Source: Acidobacteriaceae bacterium (GTDB taxonomy: Bacteria > Acidobacteriota > Terriglobia > Terriglobales > Acidobacteriaceae). From it: a DNA stretch of 7,393 nucleotides. A program made the position numbers and the translations under genes. Numbering within the stretch: the first letter of the stretch is position 1; the number at the start of each line of letters is the position of its first letter. A model generated the notes under the pieces. That model did not search any database and was not told the DNA's origin. It saw only the letters and a program-made list of their open reading frames with translations. Below, piece by piece: positions 6,551 to 7,393 of this stretch. The stretch covers positions 1-7,393 of the forward strand of contig DAHUXF010000134.1 of the NCBI GenBank assembly GCA_027307295.1, given 5' to 3'.

Positions 6551-7039
6551 CTATTGCTCGCTCGTGGCTGGGTATCTCAGGTTAATCCAGGCCACAATCA
6601 CCAACTGGAAGAAGAGTGCACCCGTCATATCAAGAATCACGTCATGGTAGCTGGCGGTGCGCGATGGAATGAAGCTTTGGTGGAACTCATCCAGGCTGGC
6701 GGCAACCAGGGTCATCAGCAAAGCCAGATTGGTCCAGCGCAGACTCCAGCGCGTTGCCGAGGGCCATGTCCCGCGCCATGAGAAGAAAGCAAATGCGCTC
6801 AACAATCCATAGCTCACAAAATGAGCGGTCTTGCGCACCAGGAAGTGTACCTGCTGAAAACGGTGGTCGGAGATGGCCCCGAACAGCGCATGGATGATCT
6901 TCCTCAGGACGCCGCCGGTGTGCTCGGCGGAAAACACGTCCGTGGAGAAACCAGCCAGCACGCCAAGCCAGATCAAGGTGGGCAGCCACACCAGCAGCTT
7001 GCGCATGGAAGAAGCAGGGAAAGGGTTCGGAAGAGTCAT
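6551..7039 (-). CDS. VanZ-like family membrane protein
   Basis: The 162-residue integral membrane protein has the VanZ-like signature. VRKTAHFVSYGLLSAF is at 68-83, and the signature LDEFHQSFIPSRTASYHDVILDMTGA is at 116-141 (acidic DE, then Q, F, P-R, and D before the last membrane segment). Four hydrophobic segments are visible at about 16-31, 73-88, 104-116 and 135-154. Residues 32-67 between the first two are polar and likely form a loop. Family members are linked to low-level glycopeptide resistance in one Enterococcus operon, but most, as probably here, have no known function. The ATG at 7039 is preferred because it sits 19 bp after the guaB stop; an ATG at 7006 would give 151 residues. 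Neither has a close Shine-Dalgarno match, which suggests translation linked to guaB. Resistance should not be inferred. Confidence 0.88.
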   Translation of the reverse strand: MTLPNPFPASSMRKLLVWLPTLIWLGVLAGFSTDVFSAEHTGGVLRKIIHALFGAISDHRFQQVHFLVRKTAHFVSYGLLSAFAFFSWRGTWPSATRWSLRWTNLALLMTLVAASLDEFHQSFIPSRTASYHDVILDMTGALFFQLVIVAWINLRYPATSEQ

Positions 7040-7058
7040 TGATGACAAAGTAGCCTGC

Positions 7059-7393
7059 CTATTCCAGCCTGTAATTCGGCGCTTCCCGGGTGATGATGAC
7101 GTCGTGCACGTGGCTCTCACGCAGGCCGGCATTGCTGATGCGCACGAAGCGAGCCTTCTGCTGCAACTCGGCAATACTGGCGCAGCCGCAATAGCCCATG
7201 CCTGAACGCAGCCCGCCCACCATCTGGTGAACGATCATGGCCACCGATCCGCGATAGGGTACGCGTCCCTCGATGCCTTCGGGAACCAGCTTGGCCAGGC
7301 GATTCTGGTTGTGGTCGCCGTCTTCGAGGCCGATGGAAGAGTCGCCCTCGGCGTTCTGGAAGTAGCGCTCGCTCGAGCCCGCCACCATCGCAC
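7059..7393 (-). CDS. guaB: IMP dehydrogenase, C-terminal part, 5' truncated by window edge
   Basis: Inosine-5'-monophosphate dehydrogenase oxidises IMP to XMP with NAD, the first committed step of GMP synthesis, in the cytoplasm. About 111 C-terminal codons are visible and the frame is open to the right edge. The flap motif GSSERYFQ carries the catalytic Arg-Tyr pair. VPEGIEGRVPYRG follows, then the conserved C-terminal block GMGYCGC and the tail HVHDVIITREAPNY. The stop is TAG at 7061-7059. Nothing visible is missing compared with the family. The gene is followed after 19 bp by the vanZ-like gene on the same strand, probably in one transcript. Confidence 0.97.
   Translation of the reverse strand, partial: AMVAGSSERYFQNAEGDSSIGLEDGDHNQNRLAKLVPEGIEGRVPYRGSVAMIVHQMVGGLRSGMGYCGCASIAELQQKARFVRISNAGLRESHVHDVIITREAPNYRLE

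Noticed and set aside
6491..6781. A plus-strand open frame starting in the gap upstream of the TPR gene
   Set aside because: Most of it overlaps the vanZ-like gene antisense. The residues have no protein-like pattern and the start lacks a ribosome site.

Overview
The window is compact, moderately GC-rich bacterial chromosomal DNA. There are no RNA genes, insertion sequences, CRISPR arrays or phage genes. Gene content (a maltodextrin/trehalose block, a secreted tetratricopeptide-repeat protein, a VanZ-like protein behind guaB) and protein style suggest a soil bacterium, perhaps an Acidobacteriota (Terriglobia-like) member. That taxonomic placement is an inference from sequence character only.

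Layout, left to right. (1) Positions 2-916, plus strand: the C-terminal 60% of the 4-alpha-glucanotransferase MalQ, cut by the left edge. (2) Positions 899-3961, minus strand: a complete, long maltooligosyltrehalose synthase, TreY. Its stop codon lies inside the malQ reading frame, so the two genes collide tail to tail and overlap by 18 bp. (3) Positions 3962-4090: a divergent intergenic region. (4) Positions 4091-4273 and 4275-4874, plus strand: a tight two-gene unit with an unrecognised 60-residue protein and a Rossmann-only relative of 3-hydroxyacyl-CoA dehydrogenase whose catalytic residues are replaced. (5) Positions 4883-4908: a perfect 11-bp hairpin between convergent genes, a likely shared terminator. 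(6) Positions 4934-6397, minus strand: an exported thioredoxin-fold/TPR protein with a Gly/Met-rich N-terminus, behind an apparently leaderless extended -10 promoter. (7) Positions 6551-7039, minus strand: a VanZ-like membrane protein. (8) Positions 7059-7393, minus strand: the C-terminus of IMP dehydrogenase GuaB, cut by the right edge and 19 bp upstream of the vanZ-like gene.

How the genes may work together: MalQ rearranges maltodextrins, and TreY converts the reducing end of a maltooligosaccharide to a trehalosyl unit. The partner TreZ, which releases trehalose, and a debranching enzyme would be expected nearby but are not in the window. Glycogen/maltodextrin-derived trehalose synthesis is therefore the clearest pathway here. 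The guaB-vanZ pair looks like one transcription unit. The 4091-4874 pair is the least explained part of the window and the best candidate for something undescribed: an NAD-binding fold that appears to have lost dehydrogenase chemistry, made together with a tiny helical protein.
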